Positions 1-13,400 of a stretch of DNA of 64,000 bases are shown here, in pieces (positions within the stretch are counted from its first letter, which is position 1; the number at the start of each line of letters is the position of its first letter). The notes beneath the pieces were generated by a model. It had not been told where the DNA came from. It made no database searches and was given only the letters and a program-made list of their open reading frames with translations. The stretch comes from Nilaparvata lugens (lineage: Eukaryota; Arthropoda; Insecta; Hemiptera; Delphacidae): contig NC_052508.1 in NCBI RefSeq assembly GCF_014356525.2, positions 57,263,441-57,327,440 of the forward strand, in the 5' to 3' direction. A program made the translations under genes and the position numbers.

Positions 1-746
1 TGAACCATACGCATGGAAATTATGTGCTTTGTCTATGGTTCAACTCAAAATCTCAATAACAATATTCGGCTAAACATTGGCCAATACGAGTATACTGCAA
101 TAAACTTATGAATTTATTGTACATTTCCGATTATTATATAAAATATTCATTCAAGAATAACAATTTTCTGATGAAGAGAAGGCCTACTTCCTCCGTTCAT
201 ATTATAGTATTCTGTCAAGTTGATCGCTTTGACTATGGTAAAAATGATAGGACACTGGTTGAAATTGATTGAAAGTACACTGTAAATGCAATACACTCTC
301 GCATTGTACATTCTGATCATTAAATAAAATATTCATTCACAATTTTTCTGATAAAAAAGGTCTCTTTTCAGTTGTTTATGTCAACTTTTTCTTACATATC
401 AAGATTCAATGGTTGTCAATGGAAGTCAATGGTTGAATTTTGGCGCCAGCGATTGTAATTGATTGCAAGTGCGCAGGGTTGTTATTGATTTCAGGAGAAG
501 CGGTGGCGGCACCGGCTGGAGACAGACATCGACGCATGCGCCCCACCCTTGCAAAATGGCCCCGGGCGTCGTCAACGAGGAGCGTCGTCTCCGGGTGACG
601 AGGATCAGGAAGACCGTCGTGCACCAGGATACTGTGACAATGATGTGAGCTGTAGTTTCAGTGATGCACCAGGATACTGGCAGGAGGATGTGAACTGTAG
701 TTTCAGTGATTTCTTGTATTGGAGGGTTGAACCTGTTGTGTTAGAC
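1..746. other. Upstream region / 5' UTR of capu
   Basis: Bases 1-370 hold two diverged direct copies (about 100-180 and 295-360) sharing a segment around 'aaaatattcattca'. From about 440 the base composition becomes GC- and CpG-rich, as expected near a start site. No TATA box is evident. The frame is open from ATG 549 into the main start at 747. Confidence 0.45.
621..710 (+). repeat. 45-bp tandem duplication upstream of the start codon
   Basis: Two adjacent 45-bp copies begin gcaccaggatactg at 621 and 666. The period is a multiple of three and lies in the open frame joined to the formin start. Translated, the copies are APGYCDNDVSCSFSD and APGYWQEDVNCSFSD. It could be 5' UTR or part of an extended N-terminus. 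Confidence 0.8.
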
Positions 747-1419
747 ATGGGGAATCTGCAGGGCTCGGAGGGGAAGAAGGCGGCCGGAAAAGGAGGCCAA
801 ACGAAAGCGAAAGGCAAGAAGTCGCCCGTGAGAGAACTGTTCAAGCACCAGGGAATAAAGAAGGGAAAAGAGCAGGTTGGCAGCAGTGTCGGTGACCTTA
901 GTGTGGGAACAGCTGGTGAAGCGATCGTGACCACCGACTCGTGGCGACATGCCAAAGAACTGCAGCAGCAGAGGACGAGCACGCTCCATGACAGCGAGGA
1001 TCACCAACAGGCGGGACCTTCCTCCGAGGATCACGCATCCTCGCCGGTCGCACCGGCTGACTCCAACACGAGCAGCGAGGAGTCAGTGTTCACCGATCCG
1101 CTCCTGACGCCGCTCTGCGGTAGTGACTACAGCGACGGTAAGGAGTGTGGTCAAGTGTGTCCTCACGCCACCGCGTCGCCTGGTCCTCACCCTTCATCAC
1201 CCACCAAAACCGAAGACTTCGCCGTCAGCCGCGAGTCTCTGGCCGACGAGGATGACTCGGTGACCCTGAAGATGGACAGCGACGACGAGCTTACACCGAC
1301 CGTCGGCCGACGTCCGCACTCGACGTCGGGAGGCTCCTCGTTCACACTTGTCAAACATCGCAAGGTCGAACTGCAGCCGTCCAAGCTCAGCGAACAGTGT
1401 CTTAATACTGCACACCACT
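747..1419 (+). CDS. capu: capu exon 1: MGN N-terminus and acidic/serine-rich region
   Basis: The start at 747 has a good context (agacATGG) and gives MGNLQGS, an N-myristoylation-like Gly-2 sequence also seen at the start of vertebrate FMN proteins. Residues 1-224 run from a Lys/Gly-rich basic start into a Ser/Asp/Glu-rich low-complexity stretch, with no folded domain recognised. The reading frame is open upstream to an ATG at 549, so a 66-residue extension is possible. The donor is gtaagt at 1420, phase 1. The exon is much richer in CpG and GC than the flanking intron. Confidence 0.82.
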
Positions 1420-4400
1420 GTAAGTACCAATCAATCAAATAACTAATTTATGTATAACATTGTGTAGAAATATGCCTATTCAACTTTGGGAAAGGCACAA
1501 CATGATCTTGCCCATACCATTCAATTTATCTTTTATCTTTAGCGCTACTTTTGAATATCAATAAGAGGGTACCATACTCAGATTTATATTTTTATTTACA
1601 TTCAATTTATTTATTAACTTACATTGTGTACAAATATTCAACATTAGAAAATACACTACCAGGCTAATGTCCAAAACTGTCCCATTTCCAATTTATTCTA
1701 TTCACAGTCCAGATCAAATACAGGTTAAATCAAATTTCATATGCACAAAAACTCACAATAATATTACAAAACTGTATAATTTCAAATGTATTCCTCATGA
1801 GACTAAATCCACGTGTAGGCTTGCAATAACAAAATTGAGTTTAATGAGTTACATTAACTGAAATTCAAAAATAGATTAACTTAATCTCAAGATTGAAGTA
1901 AACCACAAATCGCATAAATAAATAAATCACATACGAAACTATTGTATGAAGCAGTAAGTTAAACTTTGAGATGTATATTTTGTATAGGTACCTAAAATAC
2001 TGTACTTAGTAGCTTAGCATAACTTATCTCATCTTCAATAAAAGTAACACAATATATTATACATTTATATCCTGCACATGAACTATAAAAAAGGAAATGT
2101 TTGAGGATATAATTAGTTCTGTTGTAGTTTAGATCAATTTAAATCAATTTCAAAATTATTCGTTCTACCTTGTAAAATTCAGAGGGAATTTAAATTAATT
2201 CACATTATTCATCAAATTGAATAATTTACTATTCCATAATCAAGTTATTTTGGTATAAGTCTAGAAAGATTATAAAGTTCACATCAATTAAATAATGAAT
2301 TGGTATTTTTTGTTCATAAAAACGTAAGTGACATGATTTGTCATTCGAAGCTATTTTTGATTCTAGTTGCCTCCTCAAGTATTATAATATTGAACTGAAT
2401 CGTAAGCTTTTCCCATGATGACATGGTAATGATTAAAGTTTCAAAATCAATATGTACCCCGAATGTACTATAATTTTCACTCAATAAACTCAATATTTAT
2501 CAATCAATTGTGAGTTCATAATAATTGAATACTCGAAATATAGCTTTCCCTGTGATGTGGAAAGTGTAAATGTGAAAAGCCTCTCCTCTGAAATATTCAT
2601 CGACTTGACAAGAGAGGAGTCATGTAGAAATCATGGGGCCTTGATATTGGTGTTGTTTGACGTTGTTTAGAGAATGAAATATTCATGAAATAGTGGCTAG
2701 GATAACAGGTTTTCATAAGCAATAGATTCACCGGCTCATTCCATTCTTCTGTAGTGTAGAGCAATCCATATCTTGAAATGATACAGTGCGAGAATTTACT
2801 GTCATAGGTTTCATGATAGATATGATGATGAATAGAGCAAGGTTTCATCTTTTATGATAATTTGGCATATGAATGATGTGATTTGAAGAAGTGTGGTGTG
2901 AAGCTATTTAAAATCAGGATTCCAATTTTAGTTGAACCGAAGTGATTATTTGAATAATCAATTTTAGGATAGCATTTTTTCACCCAGCCTACGTGTAAGA
3001 AAAAGGCAAGCTTTAACTTGATAAAATCATTTCTCATCACATTGGGATACATACAGGTAACATTGAAAAGTAGGTATATAATTGAGAGAATTAAACTCTT
3101 CTGTACAAAATAATGTAATTTTTCTTTCATAAAATAATTGATTTTTAAAGTGTTTCCAAACGTATCTATCTTGATACATAGGCTATCACTAGTCTTATCA
3201 ACAAGACCTCTTTCTTGGCATGTAAAGTATTATCCAAAATTTTATTCGTATACCTTTGCATACATTTATAATAATTACGTTCAATTGAATCTCTCTTATT
3301 AATTTTCATGATACTGTCATTCAGAATACGATATTATTCTCTAATCCAATCATTTTAAATCATTATCCGACCAATATTTTATCATCAATCAATGGAAACA
3401 AACAACAAACTTTAATGAGGGTACTACGATATCCCAGAGGAAGTACGGCAATGCACTTGAATGCAATCGTACGTAGCCTATAGATGTTTTTGTTTAGTAG
3501 GGCTAGTTTTATTTGTTGTTTTTCCGGCCGGCTTCACCCTCATTCAACAATGACAGTTGAATTGATGTGAGAGTTTTGGTAGATTGTGATTCACATCAAG
3601 CTGTCAGTATTCCTTCATTTCATCAAATTTTTGTGTATGTTTTATGTTTTTTTGACTCATCCCCTGGCTATCATTGTTTATTGAATTCGATTCCTTATTT
3701 CTTGAGTTGAATTTCTCCAACGTTCCGAGCTCCGAATCCATCTATAACTAATTCTGACAGTCGGTCCTGAATCTCATGATAGCAACATAGTAAAAATTGT
3801 GTTTTGGTTGAGACGGATGATACTGTTCCGGTGCAGGAAACAGGTGGGTACAGTTGCCTTCAAAAGTTGTAGGGTCAGTTACCTGAATACTGAGCACTCC
3901 TGCCAACCGCAACCGGACAGTTCAGTCGACGGAGAATTTTATTTTCCCTCCGCGCTGGAATGCACTATTTTGCATCCACAACTCCCACAACCCGGAGATC
4001 GGCAAACGGCAATTACATCGATCAAACAATTTCACCCCTAACCCCCTACAGACTATTGACATTTCTCAGTGACCTCTATGAACCCGGTTTATTCCCAGTA
4101 TTTGTCCATATAAAATTATTGGAAGAGTCCAATGTCAGTTTCTGATAAATTGAATAACCCAAGTATTGAAATTCGATTTTTAAATTTTCCCCAACATACA
4201 AAAATTGGGATTAGAAATAGCAGTCAATTCAAAGATTAATCTGACTAATAAAATAATTCAATTCCACTACATTTAATTTATCTATAAACAATAAACATCC
4301 ATCACTGAGACATTATCCATTAATATAATCTTGATAAAAATGCACAGAAAGCTACAAAATTTCCCGAGAACGCAATGCACATTTATACACAAGAAGGGTT

Positions 4401-7400
4401 CTCGAGAAGGCAAAACATGTCTACCTCTACGAGGTATTAGATCTTCTCCATAATAATGTTACAGACCAACTACAGATTAATACTTTGCTTTTGACTTTTC
4501 AGTTGCCTGGTGTTTCGAAATAAATAATTATCCATCCAGTTATCCCTATTTACCTTGGAAAAATACTAATCCAATGACTCAATAACATAAAAGTCAATAA
4601 AAATTTGTAGTTATTTAATAATAATTGATGTCCACTGAATTACTCCAATGAATAATTTTCTCAATATTGTTGAATAACAATTATGTTCTATAAATGGGAA
4701 ATTACTTTTTTATTGATATCAATTAATCAATACTGATAATAGCTGGACCAATATTAAAAAACTATCATTAGAGATGAAGACCATAGCCTATTCCTCTTTG
4801 CATCAATCTGTATTAAAACTATCCAATACTTTGGTGTGGACCTTGTTACAATATCCGACAGTTGAAGTTGGTATTTTAAATGTCACCATTAACAAAAATA
4901 TTGATTCATGATTTTATTCTTTCACAAGAAAATTAAGTATGTCTATCATTAATCATTATTATGCAGAAATAAAGGCTGAAGAACGAATTAGAAAAATTAT
5001 TCTTCGGAAACTATATCATATTTGTAATTGAGATTTTTTATTCACATAGGTGCCTACTTAACTAAATAAGGTGATTCATTAACTACAAGAGTTTCATAAC
5101 TCGATGATAGGTTCATTTTGTAAGAAGACTGATTCGGCTTCTAGTGTTCATTCAATATATTTCCATGCTATAATAATAGTAGATGGCATATTATCTATTA
5201 TATATATATATATATATTCCGTTTTTCCTCAACTATATCCTATAATATAATGTATAATAAAGGAAAGAATTGGCTTATACACGGGATAGGAAATTCACGA
5301 ATGACGCATCATTACGTCTGAACTACTGGACTTATTATTTTTGAATTTTGCAAATAGATTCTTAATTTATCTACGATGGTTATAGGCCTACTATTCAAAA
5401 TTCTTCAAGATTTCAGTAGGTCAAGTTTTTAATAAAGCCCGTGCTGAGCACGGGTTACCTACTAGTGCGGTATTTCAAGATGAAAAACTCTCTGGAAGAA
5501 AGAAGTGAAACTTTTTACAGACTGATCCTATTGACAGGATTTCTGGATAAAACAATGGAGGTGATGATGTTCTATATCGAGCTTGATTCATTAGCATTTC
5601 ATATGAGGCAAAAGGCTCTTGCAGGTTCAGGTTATTCTCACGGAACACATTCAAATTGTGTGCAGGAGGTCAATGACGCAAAGGAAATACTTTTTTCTTT
5701 AAACTGGTTTATTTTTTTTATTTTTCACATCGAAATCGTTGCAACGGTAATGACCAATTAGGCTGTGAAGTATAAAGGCTCATCTAGAAACTAATGATGA
5801 TGATGATTGTGGCAAATTAATTGGTTGATTGAAATCATTCATTTTCTCAATCAGGACTTTTTGTCTATGATGTCCAAAACTGATTATTATGTGTGAAAAT
5901 ATAGTAGGTATTCGGTTCAATGGATTCTCTCCTACATTTTATTTCACTCACAATGTCTGTGCTATTGTAGAGGTACCTGATTTATTTGTAATGTTTTTCC
6001 TCGATTCTCCGTTTCCGTATGTGGGCGTGTAGTCCTATACCCCGTACCGTATCTCGCCAGTACTTTTCAAGTTTCAGACCCATATAATAGTACAGTACCG
6101 GACATTATATTTCTTTAAATAGTCTTATTAGGGTTATATGCTCCATCTACGTTCAACGCTAAACCACGTTTACTTGCGGATATGATTGCATTTATCATAA
6201 TGTTTTTCATACGGGGTTTCTACATTTCTCCGTTTAAATCGAGTATCTGCATACGGACCTTTTGTATAATAGGACCTTCGAAGATAGTTATTTGTTGCAT
6301 ACACACAACGACCTTTTGGTTGAGTTCACTTTACCCTTTTTTTTACCCTTTCATGTATCCCCCATATTATCAGAATTTTTACTCACTATAGGAACTTCAA
6401 CGTATATTTGAATCCATGTACTTGTTCAAATATTCATACTCAAGCATTTTCAATGTTCAAATATTCAAGGTGGCTAGCATTTCCATCAGATTCCTTGTAA
6501 AATCTATAAATTCAATTTTGGATTCATTTATGATAGGATAATTTTTCATTAATTAGCAATAATAAATGAAAATGACTCGATATTGTCAAAACCACAAATT
6601 CATTCAAAAAATGTCAGATTGAGTCTCAGATTGTTTTTATTGACAATATCAAGTCGTTTCATACAATATAATTCAAGTAAATAGAGATAGATACCTACCA
6701 CAACAACACCTTCACAACAAAACAATAACACCTTCACAACAAATTAGCAATAACATACATTCTCAATCAATATAACGACGGTTTGGCATTTCTCTTACAT
6801 AATGTTTAAATGTTTGAATGTTTATATGTTCATATGTTGCGCATTTACGGCGAAATGCGGTAATAGATTTTCATGAAATTTGACAGGTATGTTCCTTTTT
6901 TAATTGCGCGTCGACGTATATACAAGGATTTTGGAAATTTTGCATTTCAAGGATATATAAAAGGGAAAAGGAGCCTCCTTCATACGTCAATATTAGAGTA
7001 AAAATCAGACTATAGAATTATTCATCATAAATCAGCTGACAAGTGATTACACTGATGTGTGGAGAAGCCAGTCTATTGCTGTATTTCCATAAGGTCTATA
7101 GTTTAGTTTCAATCAGGTACTTGTGGATGAGAATACTGCGTGAGGTCTACTGTTCACAGAACTACTAGTTATAATGTTATGAATTCGATAGATCTCGGTT
7201 TCAATAAATAATATCGTTGAGTTTTGGAGTAGTTTCACACACTATAGCCGTGATAGTACACCCCGTTTTAGTGCATTTTGCAGTCCGTGTACATGTACAG
7301 TATAGAACACCCCAATTTAATAAAGACCTCGAAAAAGTACATTTTTGATCGGTCCCTATTGAGATATACTATATCGAGGCTATATTACCTAGAGCTGAGC

Positions 7401-10400
7401 CATATGAAGCGTTTTTTCAGGCGTTTTTGCACTGGAGGCGTATGAGTCGGCCGCGTAGGAAGCTCTCCGATTGGCTGTTTATCATCTGATGGCCTGGCGT
7501 TCCGGAATCAGATGATAATCAAATCAAATCAAATTAATTCTCCAAATTGCATCATAAAAATAATAAAATTATATAAATTCAATTCTTAATACAATACATT
7601 AATTTAAATAGGAGATTATATATCCTATTATATTAAGCGAGCAATTTCTGTATATATTTTTATATCTGGTTGTCCTATTATATTAAGCGATCAATTTCTG
7701 TATTTTTATATTTTCATTATTTATATATTTTATTTATGAATATTTATGTCCAATGGTTCTGGAAAACGGCTCTAACGATTTTTACGAAATTTGGAACATA
7801 GTAGGTTTATGATATAAAAATTCGATTGCACTAGGTCTCATCCCAGGAAAAACTCGTTGAACGACATTAAAAGGATAATTCAACCTTGGAAAAACAGCTG
7901 AGACTTTCGTCGTCTGTGGATAATAAAAAGTGAGTGAGACGCACTCGGTCTGTGGAAAATCAAAATATCTCATCCCCGAAATTCATAAGCTGACGTATAT
8001 AGCCAGCTGTAAAATATAAACACGATCATTTTAAAGAATAATTGTATTCTGTTTATCAATAAATAGAAATAACTAGCGAAGCTCGGTGCCCCGATATTTA
8101 TTACAGTCTATTTTGTTAGTCTACAGATGGCGTGGAATTTATAAATATTATGGCGTGAAATTAACTAGCCAATTGGAAAGCCTCCTGTCCTGCCGACTCG
8201 TTCTTCGCCAGTGCTAAAACGCCTAACAAACGCTTAATTTAGCTTGGCCGTTTGTAACCGGCGTTAGTGTAGCTTATATTTGTGATCTGATTAGTATTTA
8301 TCATAGTAAGGAGGGCGTTTGTTGTGCGTTTCAGCGGCAGCAACACCCTCACCAGTGGGAGGAGGCAGTTCAGGCGCAGGAAGTGTGTTCGATCTGAGGA
8401 GGTACTCGTCGTCTGCAATCAGCGTCGACCCAGCAGCCCCCCTCGAGAGCAACGTGCTCAAGAAAGTCGCCAGTCTCACGCTGGACAAAGCCACGCTAGA
8501 GCAGCGCATCACCAAACCGAAATTCGTGCCTGAGAAGCTCGACTTTCAGCTTTATGAAAAGTTCGAAGGTGAGTGAGTTCTGCTCAACATATTATTTTCT
8601 CTCATTATTCCCAATTATCATCATTTGTTGATCCTTTGGTAACCTAATCTTATTATTTTTGCTTTTTGTGTAGTTGAGAAGTTGATATTGTGGTAATTAT
8701 TCATATTAAATAAAAAGACAAATAAATTGCCAAAAACCACAGATTTTATTTATTGTGTAGTTGAGAAGTTGATAGTGTTGTAATTATTCTTATTAAATAA
8801 GACAATCTCTTAGTCTTTTTATTTAACTTATTTCATTGATAATTAGAGTTGGAATTTCTAATTATTATCAATAAAATCTTTCGTTTTTGATAATTTCTTA
8901 GTCTCTCTATTATTAGTATTAATATTTTTGGTTACTATGATAATTCCTTTTTCTTCTTATCAATTGGCTACCTACTTCGGTCATCTCGCAGCCAAATATA
9001 AAATATAAACCCGATTTACATTGCTTATTTCTCTAACGAATTGCAATAATCTAGAGAGGTAGTCTATAGAGAGTGAAGACAAAGGCGTAGTTGCACAACA
9101 GCCTGTTAAATTCTAATCATAATTTCAAGTAAAGAGAACCAACGAGAGAAGATTTTTTAAAGGTGTCTTATTGGTTCTCGTTGCAATTGATCATGGTTAA
9201 AATTTAACAGGCTTTTGTGCAACCGGGTCTAAGAGAGTGATTATTCCTAGAAACTCTTATGCTAAAGAAATTACGTTTCATGAGTTTCGATTTATGATTT
9301 TTGATGGATCATTTGTGAAGGCATCCCTGAATTACATAACAATTCATTCAATTTACGTAACTTGAATAGCGTTGTGGAAAGGAGAGTCTTCCAACAGCGT
9401 TATGCTCTGTTACAAAATATTCATCAATTACTATATAAGGAATTCTACTTCAAACTAATATTGTGATATTACCCCTGCAAAATAATTCGTCTACAATCTT
9501 GTGCTGTTAGAATGATACCAACCTCTAAAAAAGTCAATCGTTAGGCGTTAGGTTAATCGGAAAGTCGTTATACACTGCTGACCAAAGAACCTAGAACACA
9601 ATGTACTTTAGTATGTAGTCACATTGCTGCTGAACTTTTTTTGGAACCCTTCCCCGAAAATGGTTTCATAGTTTTTGAACGCCCCCCCCCCTGTGAGCAC
9701 CCCTGAAAATTATCAATATGCATATTCATTGGAAGGTGGAAATTGAAATACTCAAATAATCATTAAAAAATATTTTGTATCAATGAGCTTCAATCTAAAT
9801 AAATGCTTCAACTTTCCTCTGAGTAAGAAAATTCCTCATTCATCATTCTCAAAGTTCATATTGAATGTATCGTATATAATATATTCTCTGATGTCTTGTC
9901 AGTAATTGTGTAATCATATCGCAGTTTTTTGTCTCCTAGAGAAACTGTAACCATGGTTAGATCTAGATTGACTATGTGATACCTATTCTAATACTCATTA
10001 TAAAAATATGAATACTATTACTTTTAGTTGAATATTATAATTGGGTCTTATTTTGAAATTTGAATCTTGAAATCCAATTTTCCTCTCGTAGAGGTACGCC
10101 ATAAATCATGTTGTGCTATAACCTCTGGGTGTTATGCATAAATCAAATCTTATCGCACACGAAAATAATAAGCATGTAAATTGGAAACCACTCAGCACCT
10201 GTCAGCCTATTCAATCTCTCGATCCGGACGTTTGGCAAATGCAAAATGAATGAATGAAGCAGACTAACGTAAGACATTGTATTGGTCAACAAGGAATATG
10301 AATATGAGGATACACTGATTGTCTAGTAACATTTTCCAACTCGTGTGTGTATGTGTGTGCAATGTCTTGTCTTACAACAATAAGCATCCTATACTGTACT

Positions 10401-13400
10401 TGAAAAGAAATAGAGCATCACATTCTATGCATCAGTATATGTATCAATATTCGTGCATCAGTATCATGCAATTGATCATGCTTGATATGTATCATATATT
10501 TATTATCCATCATTCATCATTAATCATTCGAGGAAAATTGCATTCTTTATTTTTCATAGTGATGTCCGATTTCAAAATACATGAAGCACATATTTTTAGT
10601 TTTTGAGATGAATCTGTAGCCTCTTTAGAAAGAAACGTTTCTTACATAAATCGAAGGGCCTGATATCTTGAACAGGGGGCGCATGACCATAGAGAGAAAA
10701 ACTTCACTAGAAATTTTTATACAATGAAAAGCTATGATCCAGAATATTTTTAATTAACTGAAGAAAATCAGGCTATTAAGACATTGACATTCTGATTTCA
10801 TTTCAAAGCTCACTGGATCAAATAAGATTGTGAAAAACTAGTTTTTTAAATCCTACATAGCAAAACTCTTCATGTAATAGATTTCGAAGATTGAAACTCA
10901 TAATGCTGTCAGCCGGTAGGCCCACTCCGCTCGCCTTATCATCCATTTACCCAGGGCGCTACGCCCCTTGTACCACCAGCTGAATAATTGGCGAATGAAA
11001 CCAATAGTCTCGTAAAGCTTGCCTGCATTTCTCGATTGAACATGCGTCCTTTGCAGTAATATCCATCTATCACAACCAGTAATTTCAGGACCTCCTATCT
11101 ATCAATATACGAGGAGCTGGTAATCTTCATCGATTCAATCACTTGCTCAATTTAAATTTTCAAACTATACATAGCTCTCAAGGGTTGCAAATTTATTGGA
11201 TAAAGAACTCTAGGGGTATTAACTCTCCGAACAACGATACTTAGGGTTGCAGAAAATTCTCAAATCAGTTTGGGACTTGTTCAATGATCATTTCTCCTAA
11301 AGTTTCTTAAGCTGCGTTTACACCAAAGTCATTAACAAAATGTTAATAACTCAATCCTTATAGATTCTATTAGATTTAACTTAACTTATCATACACATGA
11401 TGAACATATGTGTTTGTCAAGTTCAGTTCAATCTAATAGAATCTATAAGGATTCTTATAGATTCTATTGGATTGAACATAACTTATCATACACATGATGA
11501 ACATATGTGTTTGTCAAGATCCGTTCAATCGAATAGAATCTATAAGGATTGAGTTAGTAACATTTTTTAATTACTTTGGTGTAAACGCAGCTTTACAGTC
11601 GGAATAGCTAGCTTCAAGTGAAATCTACATCTGGTTCTACTTGCAAAGTAACAGGGAAACTGATTTTTAAGGGCATCTGAACAGTATTAAACCTGTCTTA
11701 TCTGTTTCATCGCTGATTTATATACATTTCAGAGCCTCCTGATTATTCATAAGAACTGACAGATTTTCATAAAAAATGTCCCGATTTCCGGCAGAAATGC
11801 CTTGATTTTCGGAAAAAAATTCACGATATTCGGAAAAAATCTGAACACCTCTAATAAATGAATTATTTTACCGACTATTTCACGCCCAACTTGTAAACCG
11901 TTTGTATAAGAAATTATAACATTGAAAAACTCTAGATTTTGACAACGAACCAATGTCAACAGAGCATTGACCCCACAAGTTCTGTAAATTCGGACACCAT
12001 CACGTAGGCAGGAATCCATCAATCTTACGGAGGCACTAACATAATAACCATATTCAATAGTCAACAAACATCACCTGTGAATGAGTCATTGCAACATTGA
12101 GCGGGTATGTGTGAGTGTGTGTGTGTGTGTGTTTAGCGATATTTGAGATAAGTAGGAGCGGCCAGAGGAGAGGCCTGTGGGTCTGGGCTGTGCAATATCT
12201 TGGAGTTGGAGAGTCTGTTGGGATGTGTGGACGGTTCAGTTGTATGTCGCCAAACGCCAGACTCTCTCGGCTAGGTGGGCGTATAGGTTCTAGCTTGTTC
12301 TCTCACTATCTCTCCGCTCGACTTCTGGTGTGGTGCTCTCACTAGTCTATCCACAATAAGTTCGCAGTATCCCTTACTCGGTTCATATTTCAAACAAGAC
12401 CGCTCTTTATTCTTACAATAAGTACATCATTGAAATCTGTGTAGGGTCTCGAAGCTTGTATCGGTTTCTTATGTGCGAAAGGATAATCGAGTCGCTCAAA
12501 AATATGAGAGTCGTGATTCTCAAGCAGCGGAAAAATTGTGTCAAGTGGCCTACGCATTTTTCCACGGAGTGACAGATTTTTCACCATGTTCTCTTCAACA
12601 AGAGTTTATATTTCGTCGCTTTTTTCAACTATCTGCTTTCCTGGTAGGTTTACTTGAAAAGTTATAAAACTTTGATAGAATTAACACATTGAACTATGAA
12701 ATTATAAAGCTATAAATAATAGAATTATGATAAAATCAACACTTTGGACTATAAAGTAATAGAATTTTGATAAAATTAACACTTTGAAGTATAAAGTAAT
12801 AGAATTATGATAGAATCAACACCTTGAACTATAAAATTATAGAACTATAACGTAATAATGTATATAAAATCAACAGCTTGAACTATAGACTCATAGAACT
12901 GTATCGTCGATGAAGCCTTAGAGTAGACGGATAGATCAGTGATAGTCTGTATGAAATTCATGAGGTGAAATCATGGAATGTAAGGAGGAAGAATTGAGAT
13001 ATGAATCGAGATGGATCAAATTGCAGTTGGAAATAAAAAGTTTCAGTCTTATCAAATTCATATTTTAATCTCTCAAAGTTCCTTTATTAGATTTGAATAT
13101 TATACTCCAAATGATTTAATGATGTAGGACCAAAATAGCGTAAACCTTCAATTTCAATATTGACAGGCTACATTATTTAAAATTACAGAAATAAATATGT
13201 TTTCTGTAAGCTCTGATAGTTCATTTGGATCAGGTACTGCTGAAAGAGTCGTGGGTTTGGATAATCCAACAAAGCGTGTGATTGTTCATCCATATATTTA
13301 CTATATATTTGTATATGTTTGGACTTCTTAACATCAAAAAGAACTTTATTTCGAAGATAAAAGTGTAAATTTAAAGTATTGTGCTCACTATAGCTCTAGT

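Larger units (their letters stand above)
1420..8334 (+). other. capu intron 1
   Basis: A 6.9-kb AT-rich intron. It contains a GC-richer island at 3790-4060, a mini-Helitron at 5194-5465, a stem-loop at 6565-6662, dispersed repeat B at 6776-7035 and a Helitron-like repeat at 7627-8106. The remainder (about 1500-3750 and 4060-5190) shows no gene or recognisable element. Confidence 0.7.

Noticed and set aside
5441..5761. 106-codon open frame (MLSTGYLLVRYFK...)
   Set aside because: Starts inside the mini-Helitron 3' hairpin and runs into intron; no domain and no acceptor/donor fit with neighbouring exons.
8319..8334. Start codon at 8319 as an alternative protein start
   Set aside because: Lies in the polypyrimidine/acceptor region of exon 2; the spliced frame from exon 1 explains the exon.
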